This document shows, one piece after another, positions 1 through 12,831 of a DNA stretch of 64,000 nucleotides. The stretch spans positions 204,232 through 268,231 of the forward strand of contig NZ_AULE01000028.1 in the NCBI RefSeq assembly GCF_000425125.1, written 5' to 3'. Position 1 is the stretch's first letter. The number at the start of each line of letters is the position of its first letter. This stretch comes from Paenibacillus taiwanensis DSM 18679 (GTDB lineage Bacteria; Bacillota; Bacilli; Paenibacillales; Paenibacillaceae). The notes below the pieces were generated by a model. That model saw only the letters and a program-made list of their open reading frames with translations. It was not told the DNA's origin and did no database searches. The translations under genes were made by a program, and so were the position numbers.

Positions 1-252
1 GGTTATTGGCGCGGTCCGATATGGGCGCCTGTGATGATGCTGCTCGTGGATGGTTTAGTTCGCGCTGGGGAACGCGATTTGGCACAGACTGCTGCCGAGC
101 GCTTCTGTCGTATGGCGGAGCAGAGCGGCATGGCGGAAAACTTTAATGCGAGGACTGGAGAGGGGCTGCGCGACCGTGCATTTACGTGGACGTCGAGCGT
201 ATATTTAATGCTTGTGCATGAATATGTTACGTCCGCATCGAGTGCAAGCTGA
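1..252 (+). CDS. Glycoside hydrolase, C-terminal fragment (GH63/trehalase-like)
   Basis: The reading frame is open from the first base of the window and stops at 250-252, so the N-terminal part lies outside. The fragment opens with GYWRGPIWAPV, a signature of the (alpha/alpha)6-barrel glycoside hydrolases (GH63, trehalase and mannosylglycerate hydrolase relatives), where this Trp/Arg/Gly/Pro loop lines the sugar-binding cleft. It ends with an amphipathic region including FTWTSSVYLMLVHEY, typical of the last helix of the barrel. A strong terminator follows. The exact substrate cannot be read from 83 residues; an alpha-glucosidase-type activity is the best guess, and it sits next to a sugar-uptake locus. 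Confidence 0.7.
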   Translation, partial: GYWRGPIWAPVMMLLVDGLVRAGERDLAQTAAERFCRMAEQSGMAENFNARTGEGLRDRAFTWTSSVYLMLVHEYVTSASSAS

Positions 253-283
253 CCTCGTGAGACGATCTTAATGAAGGCTCATT

Positions 284-317
284 AGCGTGTTCCTGCTGCC
301 CGGGAGCGCGCTTTTTT
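284..317 (+). terminator. Intrinsic terminator after the partial glycoside hydrolase
   Basis: The arms AGCGTGTTCC (284-293) and GGGAGCGCGCT (302-312) form a ten-base-pair stem allowing G-U pairs, followed directly by a run of six T. It separates the partial hydrolase gene from the two-component operon. Confidence 0.85.
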
Positions 318-403
318 GTTACAATTTTATATAGATTGCTGATAACGATTATGATAAACTTCATTTACTTCCGTTCGTGCAAGCCTCAAAGGAGAGGATA
401 ACG

Positions 404-2125
404 ATGTTTCGCTTGAATAGAACTTCGTTTGTCAGCCGACTGCCTGCGCCGCGCCGAAGCCTTCGTTTTAAGCTCGTTTTGTCGTTCCTTGCGGCCGCAC
501 TTGTGCCGCTAATATCGCTTGGCCTGTTATCATACGTAAAGTCGACGGAATTGCTTGACGAACAGCTTGGCAAATACGGGCATAACGCAGTGACTCAGCT
601 TCAGTACCAACTGGATGCCGAATTAAGTCAATTGGAGATGACTGCGGGGTATGTGCACACCTTTTTACTGGACCCAACACGAGTCGTAATTGGACAGCAG
701 GTGCCGAGTACCTACGCGGAGCTGCAAGAGCAGCGCAACTTAGAGGATTTTTTGAAAGCGCTTAAAACATTGAAGTATCAAGGTATTTATATTGTGCTTC
801 CCTCTGGTTATTACTTTGGAGAAAGCCTAATAAATACGAGTGAACTAGCAGAACAGAAATGGTGGCGTACTTTGCCGGAGAACTATGCAGGCAAGTATTG
901 GGCAGGCTTCTATACGTCAAGCCATTACGTAAGCAGTACGGATCAGCATACGCGGCTGCTTGGCCTGGTCATCCCGATTCGCAACCAGCAAGGATTGCTG
1001 CAAAATAGTCGGATTTTGATTGAAATGAAAGCAGATAAGCTCTTTGAGCTGTTCCACCTGTTTGAAAAAGATACACAGGCCGCCCTAACGATTCGAAATC
1101 AAGCGGGACAGGTAATGTATCAATCTGAACGTCAATATGAACCCAATCCGACGGATGTTGTATGGACGAGAGGACTTACGATGAATGATTGGCAAATCGA
1201 ATCGAGGCTGCCATACGAACAATTTTATCAATCGTCAAATGTCATTCGTTCCTTCACCATAATCGGTTTGGTGGTCGCAGGGCTGGTGGCGCTGCTTTTG
1301 GGCTATTTCTTTTCCTCCCTCGTAACGAGGAGAATCAAGCGTCTTAAAGAGTCGATGCACCTCGCGGGTGCCGGTAGACTGCATACGCGAGTGCCTGAGC
1401 AGGAGCAAGATGAGCTTGGAGTGCTGGCACACAGCTTTAACCGTATGGTCGCCCAGATTCAGACGCTTGTAGAGGAGATTGGAAAGACGGAGCAGCAGAA
1501 GAAAGAGGCAGAGCTGCGAGCGTTTCACTATCAGATTAATCCGCACTTATTGTTTAATACGTTGAATACGATTCAATGGAAGGCGCGCCTGCAAGGGAAT
1601 GAGGAGATTCGCAGCATGCTTTTTCATTTAACAAGGCTGCTGGAGGGTAATCTGGATATTTCGCAAGAGCTGGTCACGCTGGAGCAGGAACTTGCGATTA
1701 TTGATCATTTTCTTCACATCCAACGTGCTCGTTACGAGCATGAGTTTGGGTATGAGGAGCAGGTTGATCAGCAACTGCTGCATTACATGCTGCCAAGGAT
1801 GAGCTTGCAGCCGCTGTTCGAAAATATATTTTTTCACGGATTTGAGGATGGGCAAGGTCGAATTACACTTGTGCTGAAAGAAGAAGGGAAAGAATTGATG
1901 CTGATCTTGCAGGATGATGGCAAAGGGATCGCTGAATCTACACTTTCGCGCTTAAAGGAAGGAGCTCCGCAACAAGCAGATGGCAGAGGGCTTGGGGTTG
2001 TTAACGTGGATCAAAGATTTAAGCTGCATTTTGGTCCTGCGTATGGCTTGACGATTGAATCTGTAGCAGGTGCAGGAACGACCATTATAATAAGGTGGCC
2101 AAAGAGAGTGGGGGGAGAAGCATGA
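404..2125 (+). CDS. Sensor histidine kinase, YesM/LytS-type (sugar-sensing)
   Basis: A 573-residue membrane kinase. It has a transmembrane segment near residues 24-43, an extracytoplasmic sensor domain of about 240 residues, a second membrane segment near 284-306, a HAMP linker, and a His_kinase domain with the motif QINPHLLFNTLN (His 381 is the expected phosphate acceptor). An HATPase_c region follows, with the glycine loop GRGLGVVNV. The frame is open from a GTG at 377, but ATG 404 is preceded by AAAGGAGAGG at a proper distance and is the likely start. Its stop overlaps the next start (ATGA), which couples it to the response regulator. The family usually senses an oligosaccharide, often through a binding protein, and regulates an adjacent ABC importer. 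The ligand is inferred to be a galactoside from the neighbours. Confidence 0.9.
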   Translation: MFRLNRTSFVSRLPAPRRSLRFKLVLSFLAAALVPLISLGLLSYVKSTELLDEQLGKYGHNAVTQLQYQLDAELSQLEMTAGYVHTFLLDPTRVVIGQQVPSTYAELQEQRNLEDFLKALKTLKYQGIYIVLPSGYYFGESLINTSELAEQKWWRTLPENYAGKYWAGFYTSSHYVSSTDQHTRLLGLVIPIRNQQGLLQNSRILIEMKADKLFELFHLFEKDTQAALTIRNQAGQVMYQSERQYEPNPTDVVWTRGLTMNDWQIESRLPYEQFYQSSNVIRSFTIIGLVVAGLVALLLGYFFSSLVTRRIKRLKESMHLAGAGRLHTRVPEQEQDELGVLAHSFNRMVAQIQTLVEEIGKTEQQKKEAELRAFHYQINPHLLFNTLNTIQWKARLQGNEEIRSMLFHLTRLLEGNLDISQELVTLEQELAIIDHFLHIQRARYEHEFGYEEQVDQQLLHYMLPRMSLQPLFENIFFHGFEDGQGRITLVLKEEGKELMLILQDDGKGIAESTLSRLKEGAPQQADGRGLGVVNVDQRFKLHFGPAYGLTIESVAGAGTTIIIRWPKRVGGEA

Positions 2126-3360
2126 CAGTAAATGATCCGATTAAAGTGCTGTTAGTTGACGATGAAAGCATTGTGCGGCGAGGCTTGAAGGCTACGGTAG
2201 ATTGGACGCGTTACAATATGCAGGTCGTCGCTGACGCCCCAAACGGACAGAAGGGCTGGGAAGCTTTTCTGGAATTCAAGCCTGAAGTTATTATTACGGA
2301 TATTGTCATGCCTGAGATGGATGGGATCGAGCTGGCCAAACGAGTGAAGCAGCAATGTCCAACGGCTAAAGTGCTGCTGCTTAGCTGTCATCGCGACTTC
2401 GAATATGCGCAGCAAGGAATTGCAATCGGGGCGTCAGGGTACTTGTTAAAGACCGCTTTTGAGGATGAGGAGCTTGATTTCTTTTTAAGCAAATTTAAAG
2501 AAGAATTGTCGGTGGGGCTTAAAGCGGTTGAAGTCGTACCAAACGATGACCGTGATCGTTGGAATGCCTCCTTTTATGCCTGGTTGTGCGGGTTTCGCAA
2601 CGAATTCCGCAGTGAATTGGGGTTGCGCTGGAATGAACATTGGTCATGGATGAACGAGCCCCATGAAGTCTATTTGGCTAAGCTTTTTCCCTCTGGCGCC
2701 AATGCTGAGCGTGAATGTGATCAGGCGAGTAGTGACTCAGCCAGTCAGGCGCATTTGCTGTGGGAGGAAATTGCGGGTCAATTCAAACAGGAATATAAAC
2801 AGGACGGTTTTTTGGACATGGTGCCATGCGGAGCCGACCGCTGCTTTTATATGGTCAGCCAACAGGAAGGGCAGCAGTTGGAGCATATTCTAAAGGAATG
2901 GAAACACCGCAACGTGGACTTCTATTGGAGTCGAAGCGCTCCGTTACAAGGGATGGACGCATGGCTTCAAACTGTAACGATGCTGCATCAGGAAGCAGAG
3001 TTGGAGAAGCGATTCGAACTGCGTACGTATTCTTGGCCGGACACCATTACGTTGGCAGTCCGACTGACGGCTGACAATCTCCGTGAACCGTGGAGTGTGA
3101 GCGATCTCGCACACCGTGTGGGCTTGAGCAGAAGTCATTTCAGCACCTTATTTAAGAAAGTGACGGGGGAGAATTACGTTTCCTTTTTATATCGTATGCG
3201 ATTAAAGACTGCAAAAAATTTGCTTGCTAACACCTCGATGACGTTACAGGAGGTAGCCGAGCAGATCGGTATGGTAGACGGCAAATATTTAAGCAAGTGG
3301 TTCAAGCGCTGTTGTGGCATGACGCCTACACAATTTAGAAACGGACAAAAAGCAGAATAA
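2122..3360 (+). CDS. Response regulator, YesN/AraC-type
   Basis: A 412-residue two-domain regulator. Residues 1-120 form a receiver with the acidic pair DD (13-14) and the phospho-acceptor Asp 60 in VIITDIVMPEMDG. The last 100 residues are an AraC-type double helix-turn-helix (SVSDLAHRVGLSRSHFSTLF, then LQEVAEQIGMVDGKYLSKWF). A poorly conserved middle linker is usual for this family. The start ATG 2122 overlaps the kinase stop by four bases, indicating translational coupling. It is expected to activate the downstream sugar transporter and beta-galactosidase genes when phosphorylated by the kinase at 404-2125. Confidence 0.92.
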   Translation: MTVNDPIKVLLVDDESIVRRGLKATVDWTRYNMQVVADAPNGQKGWEAFLEFKPEVIITDIVMPEMDGIELAKRVKQQCPTAKVLLLSCHRDFEYAQQGIAIGASGYLLKTAFEDEELDFFLSKFKEELSVGLKAVEVVPNDDRDRWNASFYAWLCGFRNEFRSELGLRWNEHWSWMNEPHEVYLAKLFPSGANAERECDQASSDSASQAHLLWEEIAGQFKQEYKQDGFLDMVPCGADRCFYMVSQQEGQQLEHILKEWKHRNVDFYWSRSAPLQGMDAWLQTVTMLHQEAELEKRFELRTYSWPDTITLAVRLTADNLREPWSVSDLAHRVGLSRSHFSTLFKKVTGENYVSFLYRMRLKTAKNLLANTSMTLQEVAEQIGMVDGKYLSKWFKRCCGMTPTQFRNGQKAE

Positions 3361-3445
3361 CATCTATCAAAGTAGAAGTGACGGCATCTAAGAGGGGGCA
3401 TAGGGGCGGACAAAATAACCCCAAAAAAGAAACAAATGACTGTTT

Positions 3446-3459
3446 TGAAAACGCTTTAT
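3446..3459 (+). promoter_or_regulatory. Candidate cre (CcpA operator) before the sugar-binding protein gene
   Basis: TGAAAACGCTTTAT agrees with the catabolite-responsive element consensus TGWAARCGYTWNCW at 13 of 14 positions. It lies 55 bases upstream of the binding-protein start, a position compatible with repression by CcpA when glucose is present. Binding is inferred from the match only. Confidence 0.65.
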
Positions 3460-3513
3460 TTCTCTTAAATTGAGGGTACGTCAACAACAACAATCAATTA
3501 GGGGGACGTACGG

Positions 3514-4794
3514 ATGAGCGCAAAGTTAAAATGGATAACCGTTCTAATGGTCATGTGTACAGCGATCTTGAGCGGATGCGGCGGCAGTCAGGGCAGCACG
3601 GGCAGTTCTTCAGATCAGCAAGGCAGCAAGTCGGAAAAGACGGTGCTGCGGTTTGCAACTTGGGATACAGGTGAGAGCCTCAAGGTGATGGAAAACATCG
3701 CAAAAGCGTTTGAAAAAGCGAATGCGAACGTAAAAGTACAGATTGAGCCTTATGCAGATGGATTTGATCAGAAGCTAGCAGCTTCCTTTGGGGCTAGCAA
3801 CCCACCGGATGTCATGCTGATGTGGGATTTCCCAACTTATTATACGAATTTGGAGCCGCTTGATGACTATATCGCCAAGGATGCGGGCTTAAAGCTGGAT
3901 GACATCTATGAAAGTTTGTTTAATTATGTAAAGGTGGACGGGAAGAGTTATGGTATTCCGGCTGGCTTTTCCTCCCGTGCCGTCTACTATAACAAGAAAC
4001 TTTTTGATGCAGCGGGTGTTCCACATCCTAAAGACGGCTGGTCATGGGATGATTTTAAGGCTGCGGCTGCCAAGCTGACGGATAAGTCCAAAAAGCAGTA
4101 CGGCTTTGGTGTTCGTGCCGAGAATGATCCGTATGATATGCAAGGTTTTGTCTGGAGTAACGGCAGCAGCTTTATAAGTGATGACGGTAAGGCGATTGAG
4201 GGGTACATGAATAGTCCGGAAACGGCACAAGCGTTGCAGTTGTTCGGGGACATGGTTAAGGAGGGTTCTGCTGTACTCGTTGGTGGTAAAAACCAACTAA
4301 ACGGCAACGATATTTTTAAAGCAGGCAAGTTGGCGATGTGGGAAAGTGGTGTCTGGCCGCTGGAAAGCTTTAAAGAAGCGAAAGTAGACTTTGGCACGGT
4401 TGAAATGCCTGCATTTAGCGGCAAGCCAGTGAAGGGTGTCATTGCGATGAGTGCAATCTCAGTAGCAAAGCAATCTAAGCAGAAGGAGCTGGCTTGGGAG
4501 TTCGTGAAGTTTTTTATTTCTGAAGAGGCAGTCAAAATGAAGAGTGATGCCGATCTGCCGATCCGCAAAAGTATTGTACAGGAAAAGAAGTTTGATCAGG
4601 ACCCGCTATATAAGCCATTTTATACGATGCTGGAGCGTTCCGATAAGACACCTTCCTTTTTGTTGAACAAAAACTGGAAATTGGTGAATCGTCACCTGTC
4701 AACAGCCGTTGATGCAGTAATGTTAGGTCAAGAAGCACAGAAGGTATTGGATGCGGCTGTAAAGGATGCAAGCAAGTATATGGGGGAGAAGTAA
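3514..4794 (+). CDS. Sugar ABC transporter substrate-binding lipoprotein
   Basis: A 426-residue extracytoplasmic solute-binding protein of the family-1 (MalE/UgpB-like) type. It begins with a lipoprotein signal peptide: basic MSAKLK, a hydrophobic core, and the lipobox LSGC with Cys 22 as the lipidated residue. A Gly/Ser-rich tether follows. The mature part has the usual fold markers (VLRFATWD near the start; GIPAGFSSRAVYYNKKLFDAAG in the first hinge region, here cited only as a landmark). An AGGGGG ribosome site precedes ATG 3514. The permeases lie 370 bases downstream beyond a terminator-like hairpin, which would allow higher expression of this protein than of the membrane subunits. No ATPase gene is present; these systems normally share a general MsmK/MsmX-type ATPase encoded elsewhere. 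Confidence 0.93.
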   Translation: MSAKLKWITVLMVMCTAILSGCGGSQGSTGSSSDQQGSKSEKTVLRFATWDTGESLKVMENIAKAFEKANANVKVQIEPYADGFDQKLAASFGASNPPDVMLMWDFPTYYTNLEPLDDYIAKDAGLKLDDIYESLFNYVKVDGKSYGIPAGFSSRAVYYNKKLFDAAGVPHPKDGWSWDDFKAAAAKLTDKSKKQYGFGVRAENDPYDMQGFVWSNGSSFISDDGKAIEGYMNSPETAQALQLFGDMVKEGSAVLVGGKNQLNGNDIFKAGKLAMWESGVWPLESFKEAKVDFGTVEMPAFSGKPVKGVIAMSAISVAKQSKQKELAWEFVKFFISEEAVKMKSDADLPIRKSIVQEKKFDQDPLYKPFYTMLERSDKTPSFLLNKNWKLVNRHLSTAVDAVMLGQEAQKVLDAAVKDASKYMGEK

Positions 4795-4808
4795 GTCGTC
4801 CTCTTTTC

Positions 4809-4863
4809 AAAAAGGTGCTGTACCTGAAGTCATCACAAATGACATGGGGCAGTACCTTTTTTT
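4809..4863 (+). terminator. Terminator or attenuator after the binding-protein gene
   Basis: The arms AAAAAGGTGCTG (4809-4820) and CAGTACCTTTTT (4850-4861) pair with one G-U, and the loop contains a second small stem (GTCAT/ATGAC). The right arm runs into seven T. It lies 15 bases after the binding-protein stop codon. Confidence 0.85.
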
Positions 4864-5083
4864 GATGTGGAAACTTTTGAAGTGTACTGAACAGCCAAGG
4901 GTCAGTTTAACAGGCAAATTTGCATCGCAACACAGTTTTAGGTCTGTACAGCTCACGCTAGTGTACAACGGTTAGATCGTACCTAACAATAGGGTGATAT
5001 GAAGCGAACAATACGGCACCTATGCTAAAATTAAAGGCCGAGATTTACTAACAAAGTGCCCCCTCCAGCCAGACAGCCGTGTG

Positions 5084-5112
5084 TGTAAAAACGCTTACAA
5101 TCCAAATACAAT
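5084..5112 (+). promoter_or_regulatory. cre/LacI-type operator and -10 element before the permease gene
   Basis: TGTAAAAACGCTTACA at 5084-5099 has matching ends TGTAA/TTACA around a central CG, as in CcpA and other LacI-family operators; scored as cre (from base 5086) it matches 13 of 14 positions. A TACAAT -10-like hexamer follows at 5107-5112, so the operator would cover the promoter. The rest of 4864-5083 shows nothing recognisable. The ribosome site GGAAAGGA lies just before ATG 5167. Confidence 0.6.
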
Positions 5113-5166
5113 AATACACAACGGGGGACGCCCCACATCGAATTAGGATGGAAAGGAACGAAGTCT

Positions 5167-6090
5167 ATGGAGACCAAAGTAAAAAGATCGACAAGCCTGC
5201 GTTTACAAAAGACGATTCCTTATTTGTTCATTATGCCGTGGATTATCGGGTTTATCGCTTTTACTCTCGGGCCCCTCATTTTCTCACTAATCATTAGCTT
5301 TTATGACTGGCCCATTGTAGGAGAGAAAACATTTGTTGGCCTTGCCAACTTTAAAGAAATGTTTACAGATGATCCTTTGTTTTATACCTCATTGGAAGTA
5401 ACTGTGAAGTTTGCCATATTATTTGTGCCACTGAATATCATTATTGCACTGCTGCTAGCTATGCTGTTGAACAAAAATGTTAAGGGAAGCGGACTGTTTC
5501 GAACGGCGTTTTATTTGCCTTCCGTCATTTCCGGTGTTGCACTGGCCATGATATGGGCTTGGGTTTACGACGGAGAGTATGGCATCTTGAACTACTTCCT
5601 GTCGTTAGTAGGTATCGAAGGCCCGAATTGGTTAAACGATCCGACATGGGCCCCGATTGCGATGGTTATCGCGAGCTTGTGGGGGCAAGGCACGATGATG
5701 CTTATTTTTTTGGCAGGTCTCAAAAATATTCCAAAAGACTTGTACGAAGCCTCTGCCATTGACGGTGCGGGCAAAGTGGCACAGTTTTTCAAAATTACGG
5801 TCCCTATGTTGTCACCGACCATCCTGTTTAACTTGATTACAACGATTATATCGGCTTTCCAGCAGCTAACGCTGGCGTTAGTGTTGACAGGCGGCGGGCC
5901 GCTTCATTCCACTTATTTTTATGCCATGTATATGTATGAGAACGCTTTTAAATTTTCGAAAATGGGATACGCCTCTGCTAACGCCTGGTTTATGTTCATT
6001 GTAGTTCTGCTGTTGACGATGATGGTGTTTAAATCATCTTCTGCCTGGGTGTACTATGAGGGAGAAATGAAAGCGGGACAGAAAGGATAA
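5167..6090 (+). CDS. Sugar ABC transporter permease (MalF/LacF-type)
   Basis: A 307-residue inner-membrane subunit of the binding-protein-dependent transport family, with about six membrane helices. The first lies near residues 19-42, and the cytoplasmic EAA loop is EASAIDGAGKV about 110 residues before the C-terminus; this loop docks onto the ATPase. It pairs with the second permease starting at 6151 to form the translocation channel for the sugar delivered by the lipoprotein at 3514-4794. The locus ends in a beta-galactosidase, so a beta-galactoside or galacto-oligosaccharide is the likely substrate. Confidence 0.93.
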   Translation: METKVKRSTSLRLQKTIPYLFIMPWIIGFIAFTLGPLIFSLIISFYDWPIVGEKTFVGLANFKEMFTDDPLFYTSLEVTVKFAILFVPLNIIIALLLAMLLNKNVKGSGLFRTAFYLPSVISGVALAMIWAWVYDGEYGILNYFLSLVGIEGPNWLNDPTWAPIAMVIASLWGQGTMMLIFLAGLKNIPKDLYEASAIDGAGKVAQFFKITVPMLSPTILFNLITTIISAFQQLTLALVLTGGGPLHSTYFYAMYMYENAFKFSKMGYASANAWFMFIVVLLLTMMVFKSSSAWVYYEGEMKAGQKG

Positions 6091-6150
6091 GCTTGGGCGG
6101 GTCTCTTTCGTTCAATGTTTGGTTCCGCACTTAATAGATGGGGTGATCTT

Positions 6151-10358
<4,208 letters not shown>

Positions 10359-10376
10359 ATGAGGTGAGCCGACGGA

Positions 10377-11288
10377 ATGACACGTGCTTGGATCGCAAAT
10401 TTATGTTTGCTGTTGGTTGCCTTTGTTTGGGGCTCCACTTTTATTATTGTGCAAAAGGCAGTACAAACACTGCCGCCGCTGGCATTTAACGCGGTTCGCT
10501 TTTTAGGGGCAACGTTCCTATTTGTAATTATCATGATGTTGATGTACCGTCGTCGCAAATACAATTGGTCGCGCAAGCTGCTGCTACATGGCAGCTTGCT
10601 AGGCTGCTGGTTGTTTGGTGCCTATGCTTTGCAGACTATTGGACTTTTGCATACAACGACTACAAACACAGGCTTTATTACTGGCATTTCGGTTGTGCTT
10701 GTTCCCTTTGCGATGCTGCTGTTTATGCGGCAGCGGCTTGCTTGGTCCACTTGGGCGGCGGCGATGATTGCCTTTGTAGGATTGTATTTGCTTACGTTTA
10801 ATGGAGGCGTATTAACCTTTAATAAGGGGGATTTGCTCGTGTTTTTCTGTGCGATCTGCTTTGCATTGCAAATTGCTCTGACGGGTAAATATGCCCCTGT
10901 GTACGATACGCTGCCGCTTGTAATTGTACAATTAGGTACAGTGGGAGTGCTGTCGGCTGTCTTTTCTTTATTCACAGAGTCGCTTGGTTCGCCTGCTGCC
11001 CTATGGACTTCGCTTACCAATTCCGATGTGCTGGTTGCACTTGCGGTATCTATTGGTCTCTCGACTGCGTTTGCTTTTTGGGCGCAGACATGGAGTCAGC
11101 GGTATACGTCAGCGACAAGAGTGGCCATCATTTATGCCACAGAGCCCGTATTTGCGGCCATTACAGGTGTCACATTTGCCAATGAGACGTTGGGGGGATG
11201 GGCAATTGTCGGCTGTGCACTTATTTTCGGTGGAATGGTATTGGCGGAAATTCGTTGGAAGCCAAAAAAATCGACGATCTCCGCTTAA
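10377..11288 (+). CDS. EamA/DMT-family transporter
   Basis: A 303-residue protein with ten predicted membrane helices arranged as two EamA repeats. The first repeat starts LLLVAFVWGSTFIIVQKAV and the second contains ATRVAIIYATEPVFAAITGV, both family hallmarks. Members are drug/metabolite exporters for amino acids, sugars or other small molecules; the substrate cannot be predicted. It starts 18 bases after lacZ, so it may be co-transcribed with the galactoside genes, but nothing links it functionally. It is followed by a strong terminator shared with the convergent gene at 11422-11586. Confidence 0.9.
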   Translation: MTRAWIANLCLLLVAFVWGSTFIIVQKAVQTLPPLAFNAVRFLGATFLFVIIMMLMYRRRKYNWSRKLLLHGSLLGCWLFGAYALQTIGLLHTTTTNTGFITGISVVLVPFAMLLFMRQRLAWSTWAAAMIAFVGLYLLTFNGGVLTFNKGDLLVFFCAICFALQIALTGKYAPVYDTLPLVIVQLGTVGVLSAVFSLFTESLGSPAALWTSLTNSDVLVALAVSIGLSTAFAFWAQTWSQRYTSATRVAIIYATEPVFAAITGVTFANETLGGWAIVGCALIFGGMVLAEIRWKPKKSTISA

Positions 11289-11346
11289 CTATGCGTTTTA
11301 ATGCGGCTAGCAGAGGCGGAGAAGTAGGGCGTATGATTAAAAATTA

Positions 11347-11390
11347 AAAGGCTGCACCGTTGTAGATCATTCTACACCGGTACAGCCTTT
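11347..11390 (+). terminator. Bidirectional terminator between convergent genes
   Basis: AAAGGCTG followed by a long inner stem (GTTGTAGA/TCTACA region) closes against CAGCCTTT at 11383-11390. T-rich sequence is found on both sides of the hairpin, so it can end the EamA transcript and the opposite DUF1328 transcript. Confidence 0.8.
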
Positions 11391-11421
11391 GTTCGTTCTG
11401 TTGCAGACCGTTCGTGTAAAA

Positions 11422-11586
11422 TCATGGTGTCCTTCTACCAGTAAGTAACGATATGACAAACAAAATTAGGAAAATAAAGAAGAGTACTTTTGCAATCGAG
11501 GCTGCCGCCTCTACAATACCAAAAAATCCGAATATACCTGCGACAATTGCGATGATAAAAAAGAGCAAGGCCCATCTTAACATCAT
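11422..11586 (-). CDS. DUF1328/YtjA-type small membrane protein
   Basis: A 54-residue hydrophobic peptide starting [20 protein letters not shown] and continuing with [15 protein letters not shown]. The pattern of a Trp-containing N-terminus, GIFGFFGI and a second helix ending LLTGRR matches the DUF1328 family, small two-helix membrane proteins often induced by stress and found across bacteria. The frame is open further upstream, but AAAGGAGTGAAT immediately precedes ATG at 11586, which fixes the start. A sigma-B-like promoter lies 62 bases upstream (see 11649-11675). The role is unknown. Confidence 0.85.
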   Translation of the reverse strand: MMLRWALLFFIIAIVAGIFGFFGIVEAAASIAKVLFFIFLILFVISLLTGRRTP

Positions 11587-11966
11587 ATTCACTCCTTTGT
11601 CCTCGTTAGTAAACAACTGTTGGATTGCTGTAGTTTGTTGCAGATTGTATAACCAAATCAAAATCGGTTTGAAACATTTCTTATGTTATTTCATTTTTGT
11701 GATTCAATCGTCTTGTCTAGGGGTATACATGGTTAGTTCTATTCTTCTCTGTACCTGCAAATATGCATGCTCATATACATGCTAACATCCATGCATATTC
11801 GTAAATACACGCATCGTGACGGGCGAGCACGGTATGGCTAATATCGGAACATTTCGATCTATGTGCAGCAAATATGTACATATTCATATACAATAAGAGT
11901 AAAGTTCTACTAGGATAGACTTATTAGCAGACATATCTATTCGTTGTGGGGAAGAGAGGGTGCAAA
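11587..11966. other. Intergenic region with inverted repeat
   Basis: This 380-base stretch separates divergent genes. It holds the sigma-B-like promoter above and a perfect ten-base inverted repeat, AATATGCATG (11760-11769) and CATGCATATT (11790-11799), with a 20-base spacer. The rest is AT-rich with several ATATAC/ATGTACAT words near 11870-11895; I see no further gene. Confidence 0.6.
11649..11675 (-). promoter_or_regulatory. Sigma-B-like promoter for the DUF1328 gene
   Basis: Read on the minus strand, GTTTCA, a 15-base spacer and GGTTAT match the sigma-B consensus GTTTAA-N12-15-GGGTAT at ten of twelve positions. It is placed correctly for the DUF1328 gene. The GTTTCA hexamer is the same as that before rsbV (19569). 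Confidence 0.45.
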
Positions 11967-12641
11967 ATGATACTGGAAATCAGTGCTTTAATCGCATCAT
12001 TGGCTTTTGTAGTTCTCGTTATATTTTTAATTCAGACATTGGTAACAGCCAAGCGTTCATTAGACCGTGCATCGGCAACGTTGGAGGAAGTACAGCGCAC
12101 GGTTGAGGCATTAAGCGGAGATTTGCAGGCGGTTGCCCGCAATGCCAATGAGATGACAGCAGGCATCCAGCAGCAGGTGAAGAAGATAGAGCCACTTGTT
12201 GATTCCATTGAAAATATCGGCGAAGCACTGAATGAAGTAACGGCAGTAGCTAGACAAGTTTCTGTTGGTCTCGTAAACGGTGTGCGCAAGGCGGCAACAC
12301 GCTTTGACACCGATAAGCTGAAACGTAAATCACGCGCACAGGCCGCGGTACCTACAGACGCAGCGCCAGATACAGGCACGAGTGGAGTATCTGGCCCGGC
12401 AGCGGCTGTCGATTTTGCGTTAGCATCCGCAGCCGTACAAGCCGGTGCCGCGGAATCGGTGCATGCTGCTCCCGAGACGGAAGCAAAGATGATGATGCCA
12501 CTGGCGATCGCCGAGGCAGCGGCTACGAATGCTGCTAATAAGCCGGCTCCTAAGGGTGCAGCAGCTTCTTCGGAAGCATGGAAGTCGTGGGTAGATATCG
12601 GAGTGCAGGCGTGGCAATTGTTCCGCAACAGCTCGAAATAG
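11967..12641 (+). CDS. DUF948-domain membrane protein
   Basis: A 224-residue protein. Residues 4-25 form a membrane anchor (ISALIASLAFVVLVIFLIQTL). A helical, coiled-coil-like region follows (residues 30-115, with LEEVQRTVEALSGDLQAVARNANEM), which is the DUF948 pattern seen in Bacillus YtxG-type general-stress proteins. From about residue 120 onward it is Ala/Pro-rich and probably disordered, ending in a short WKSWVDIGVQAWQLFRN segment. ATG 11967 with GAGAGGG upstream is preferred over GTG 11946. It lies directly before the sigma-B regulatory cluster, and YtxG relatives are known sigma-B targets, so a stress role is plausible. Confidence 0.75.
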   Translation: MILEISALIASLAFVVLVIFLIQTLVTAKRSLDRASATLEEVQRTVEALSGDLQAVARNANEMTAGIQQQVKKIEPLVDSIENIGEALNEVTAVARQVSVGLVNGVRKAATRFDTDKLKRKSRAQAAVPTDAAPDTGTSGVSGPAAAVDFALASAAVQAGAAESVHAAPETEAKMMMPLAIAEAAATNAANKPAPKGAAASSEAWKSWVDIGVQAWQLFRNSSK

Positions 12642-12643
12642 AA

Positions 12644-12679
12644 ATAGCCGGTTATCATTAGATAGCCGGCTATGTTTTT
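12644..12679 (+). terminator. Intrinsic terminator after the DUF948 gene
   Basis: ATAGCCGG (12644-12651) pairs with CCGGCTAT (12666-12673), followed by GTTTTTA. It starts two bases after the stop codon. Confidence 0.8.
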
Positions 12680-12831
12680 ATGAGGGATAGCGCCTACTAG
12701 TGGGGGGCGCCATGAGCAGTTAGTTGCTTAGCTTGTGTGGTTATATAGTACAATTTTTTATATGGTGTGCAATTACTTGACTCATTTAGACATAGTTGAG
12801 ATGACGCTGCAAAGATAGGGGAGAACCGCAA

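Noticed and set aside
3987..4568. 193-codon minus-strand frame
   Set aside because: It lies wholly within the sugar-binding protein gene, whose identity is certain.
12032..12658. 208-codon minus-strand frame
   Set aside because: It is the antisense of the Ala/Pro-rich DUF948 gene; such codon bias creates long shadow frames.
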